Source: JAVBKP01 sp031553975
GTDB taxonomy: Bacteria > Bacillota > Clostridia > Peptostreptococcales > Anaerovoracaceae
Direction of reading: 5' to 3'
DNA: 16,230 bases
Assembly (NCBI GenBank): GCA_031553975.1
Contig: JAVBKP010000068.1
Span: 1 to 16,230, forward strand
The notes below the pieces were generated by a model, which was not told the DNA's origin, did no database searches, and saw only the letters and a list, made by a program, of their open reading frames with translations. Position 1 is the first letter of the stretch, and each line of letters begins with the position of its first letter. A program made the translations under genes and the position numbers. Below, one piece after another: positions 14,758-16,230 of this stretch.

Positions 14758-14803
14758 CCCATAAAATACCGCTAAATGTGGGCAAAGCCCACCTTATAGC
14801 AGT
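14758..14803 (-). terminator. Terminator-like hairpin after the dCMP deaminase gene
   Basis: Starting 1 base after the stop codon, minus-strand ACTGCTA (14803-14797) pairs with TAGCGGT (14774-14768) around a GTGGGC-TTT-GCCCAC core (14792-14778). It is followed by TATTTTATGG. The tail is only moderately U-rich, so termination may be partial. Its GGGC-NNN-GCCC core resembles the neighbouring hairpin. Confidence 0.55.
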
Positions 14804-14804
14804 T

Positions 14805-15251
14805 CTATTTACTTTCTAATATCTCCAGTGTAACACCAGCTTCGTTTAACAGTTCTAGTGCCAACTCGTCTGGGTACCCTTCTTTGATAACAATTCTTCT
14901 AATATTACAGTTAATAATCATCTTTGCGCATATTACACAAGGTTGGTGGGTGCAGTACAAGGTGGCCCCTTCGATACTTGTGCCAAGATTGGCTACTTGA
15001 ATAATAGCATTTTGCTCTGCATGTAAGGCTCTACAAAGTTCGTGTCTTTGTCCAGACGGCACCCCTAGTTTTTCACGTAAACACCCTATCTCTTCACAGT
15101 GTTTTACATTCATAGGTGCGCCATTGTAGCCTGTGGCCATGATTCTATTCTCTTTGACAATCACGGCACCGACTTGACGTCTAACACATGTGGATCTTTT
15201 TTGTGCTACTTCCGCTATCTCCATAAAGTATTCATCCCAAGTGGGTCTCAT
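14805..15251 (-). CDS. comEB: dCMP deaminase family protein (ComEB type)
   Basis: A zinc enzyme converting dCMP to dUMP for thymidylate synthesis in the cytoplasm. The 148 residues contain the deaminase signature: His77 and Glu79 in HAEQNA, then PCVICAK with Cys105 and Cys108. The preceding insertion with Cys52, Cys57, His70 and Cys73 is like the second zinc site of dCMP deaminases. ATG 15251 is chosen because GAAGAGGTGA lies just before it; the in-frame GTG at 15260 is part of that site. The comEB name comes from the Bacillus competence operon, but no other com gene is here and a competence role is not implied. It lies 58 bases after truA and is probably cotranscribed with it. Confidence 0.94.
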   Translation of the reverse strand: MRPTWDEYFMEIAEVAQKRSTCVRRQVGAVIVKENRIMATGYNGAPMNVKHCEEIGCLREKLGVPSGQRHELCRALHAEQNAIIQVANLGTSIEGATLYCTHQPCVICAKMIINCNIRRIVIKEGYPDELALELLNEAGVTLEILESK

Positions 15252-15309
15252 TCTATTCACCTCTTCATATGTATCTTGTTCATCTTATCGTTGATCATTA
15301 GTGGATTTG

Positions 15310-16101
15310 TTATTTTATCTGTTTGTAATCTTCGTTAAAATATATTTCTGATAAATATAGCCCTTGTGGCGGAGCGGTATGACGTGCCCTTTGTCTGTCT
15401 TTGGACTGTATGATGTCGATCAGCATGTCAGGTGGTATTTTGCCGTGTCCGACATCTATGAGTGTGCCCGTTATTATTCTGACCATGTTGTATAAAAAGG
15501 CATTGCCTATTATTTCTAGGTTGATGGTTTGGGTGGTGGTGTTTGGGTTATTGTTTGGTTGTGCATCGTCTATTAGCTTTAGGCTGTGCACCGTTCTTTC
15601 TGTGGATTTCTCTTTGTTTGCACCAGATGCCCTAAAGCACGCAAAGTCATGGGTGCCTACAATATGGGCCGCTGCTTGCCTCATTTTTTCCAGGTCTAGT
15701 GTTCTTCCTACATTATAACAGTACTTTCGAGAAAAAACATCATTTTCATTGGAGGCTACTATCTTGTATATATATTTTTTGCCCTTGGCACTAAACCTAG
15801 CGTGAAAGTCTTTAGGGACCTCTTTGACCTCTCTGATTTGTACATCCTCTGGTAGCCAATTGTTTACTGCAAATTTTATTCGGTCAGCCGGAATGGTGCT
15901 GTCCGTAAAGAAGTTAGCCTGCTGCCCATAGGCATGTACGCCAGAGTCTGTACGGCTTGTCCCTTGTATTTGTATCTTCTCACGGCACAGCTCCGAAAGC
16001 ACCCTTTCCAGTTCACTCTGCACCGTGCGTCCGTTTGGTTGCACCTGCCATCCGCAGAAATTCGTGCCGTCATATTCAATTTTAAGTAAAATGTTTTTCA
16101 T
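15310..16101 (-). CDS. truA: tRNA pseudouridine synthase A (positions 38-40)
   Basis: Isomerises uridine to pseudouridine at positions 38-40 of the anticodon stem-loop. The 263 residues show the catalytic Asp52 in GTSRTDSGVHAYGQ (47-60), the N-terminal KIEYDGTNFCGWQVQPNGRTVQSE (8-30) and the C-terminal NAFLYNMVRIITGTLIDVG (200-218). Residues 180-192 (AQPNNNPNTTTQT) are a low-complexity Asn/Thr/Pro stretch in a variable loop. ATG 16101 is where the family begins. No Shine-Dalgarno precedes it; a TATAAT ends 10 bases upstream, so the mRNA leader is a few bases at most. An in-frame TTG at 16167 would include the promoter and is not used. Confidence 0.95.
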   Translation of the reverse strand: MKNILLKIEYDGTNFCGWQVQPNGRTVQSELERVLSELCREKIQIQGTSRTDSGVHAYGQQANFFTDSTIPADRIKFAVNNWLPEDVQIREVKEVPKDFHARFSAKGKKYIYKIVASNENDVFSRKYCYNVGRTLDLEKMRQAAAHIVGTHDFACFRASGANKEKSTERTVHSLKLIDDAQPNNNPNTTTQTINLEIIGNAFLYNMVRIITGTLIDVGHGKIPPDMLIDIIQSKDRQRARHTAPPQGLYLSEIYFNEDYKQIK

Positions 16102-16110
16102 AACAGCATA

Positions 16111-16139
16111 ATTATAAGGGTTTTCATGGCGTTTTTCAA
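16111..16139 (-). promoter_or_regulatory. Sigma-A promoter of truA, predicted near-leaderless
   Basis: On the minus strand TTGAAA (16139-16134) and TATAAT (16116-16111) are 17 bases apart. Only 9 bases separate the -10 from ATG 16101. The spacer contains the GCCATGAAAA motif shared with 1209-1234. Confidence 0.78.
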
Positions 16140-16170
16140 TAAGAACCCAATACAATACATTTATCAAACT

Positions 16171-16210
16171 AAAAAGACCAAGTCTTCTAGGTAGAATTCT
16201 TGATCTTTTT
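16171..16210. terminator. Bidirectional intrinsic terminator upstream of truA
   Basis: AAAAAGA (16171-16177) pairs with TCTTTTT (16204-16210) and CAAG (16179-16182) with CTTG (16199-16202), with an inner TTCT/AGAA. A and T runs flank it on both sides. It probably ends a leftward gene outside the window and isolates truA as the start of its own unit. Confidence 0.7.
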
Positions 16211-16230
16211 ATTTGAAATTTTCATTTTCT

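Noticed and set aside
16102..16167. TTG-started extension of truA
   Set aside because: It contains the promoter, has no ribosome binding site, and the extra 22 residues are not part of the TruA fold.
1..16230. CRISPR array, prophage, insertion sequence, toxin-antitoxin or defence island
   Set aside because: No spaced repeats, transposase, integrase or restriction genes are present; nearly every base is accounted for by recognised genes and short spacers.

Overview
The window looks like a core-chromosome segment of a motile, anaerobic, low-GC Gram-positive bacterium of the class Clostridia, most like Lachnospiraceae and relatives. This rests on several things: AT-rich spacers, strong AGGAGG-type ribosome binding sites, an undecaprenyl-phosphate sugar-transferase and UDP-GlcNAc epimerase pair directly upstream of an F-type ATP synthase operon, a ComEB-type dCMP deaminase, and scattered single chemotaxis genes. 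The genus cannot be named from the sequence alone. I see no prophage, insertion sequence, CRISPR array, tRNA or rRNA.

Left part (1-5354). A methyl-accepting chemotaxis receptor runs leftward off the window edge from a perfect consensus promoter. Divergent to it lies a rightward cluster: a PhzF-family isomerase, methionyl-tRNA synthetase (metG) and a TatD-family metal-dependent hydrolase whose start codon overlaps the metG stop. A single cheW follows with its own strong promoter. The 385-base divergent gap holds both promoters, three TTAAC direct repeats at exact 11-base intervals and a 13-base tandem duplication.

Middle (5355-5502). Two hairpin terminators sit between convergent genes: one ends cheW, the other ends the ATP synthase operon.

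Right part (5503-16230, all leftward). In transcription order: truA (tRNA pseudouridine synthase), a dCMP deaminase, a WecA/TagO-like lipid-carrier sugar-phosphate transferase, a WecB/MnaA-like UDP-GlcNAc 2-epimerase, then atpZ-atpI-atpB-atpE-atpF-atpH-atpA-atpG-atpD-atpC. WecA and WecB feed cell-wall or surface-polysaccharide synthesis. The ten atp genes make a complete F1Fo ATP synthase with two assembly-type small membrane proteins. A bidirectional terminator at the far right closes the gene upstream of truA.

No undescribed multi-gene system is visible. The points most worth a second look are fine-scale. The epsilon subunit lacks its C-terminal helical domain. The c subunit resembles sodium-type rings but has lost key sodium ligands. 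The atp operon and truA have promoters so close to their start codons that their mRNAs should be leaderless or nearly so. A 19-base-pair hairpin masks the wecA ribosome binding site, with a related hairpin beside it. A perfect 16-base palindrome abuts the atpG ribosome binding site, and a perfect 20-base palindrome covers the wecB stop codon.
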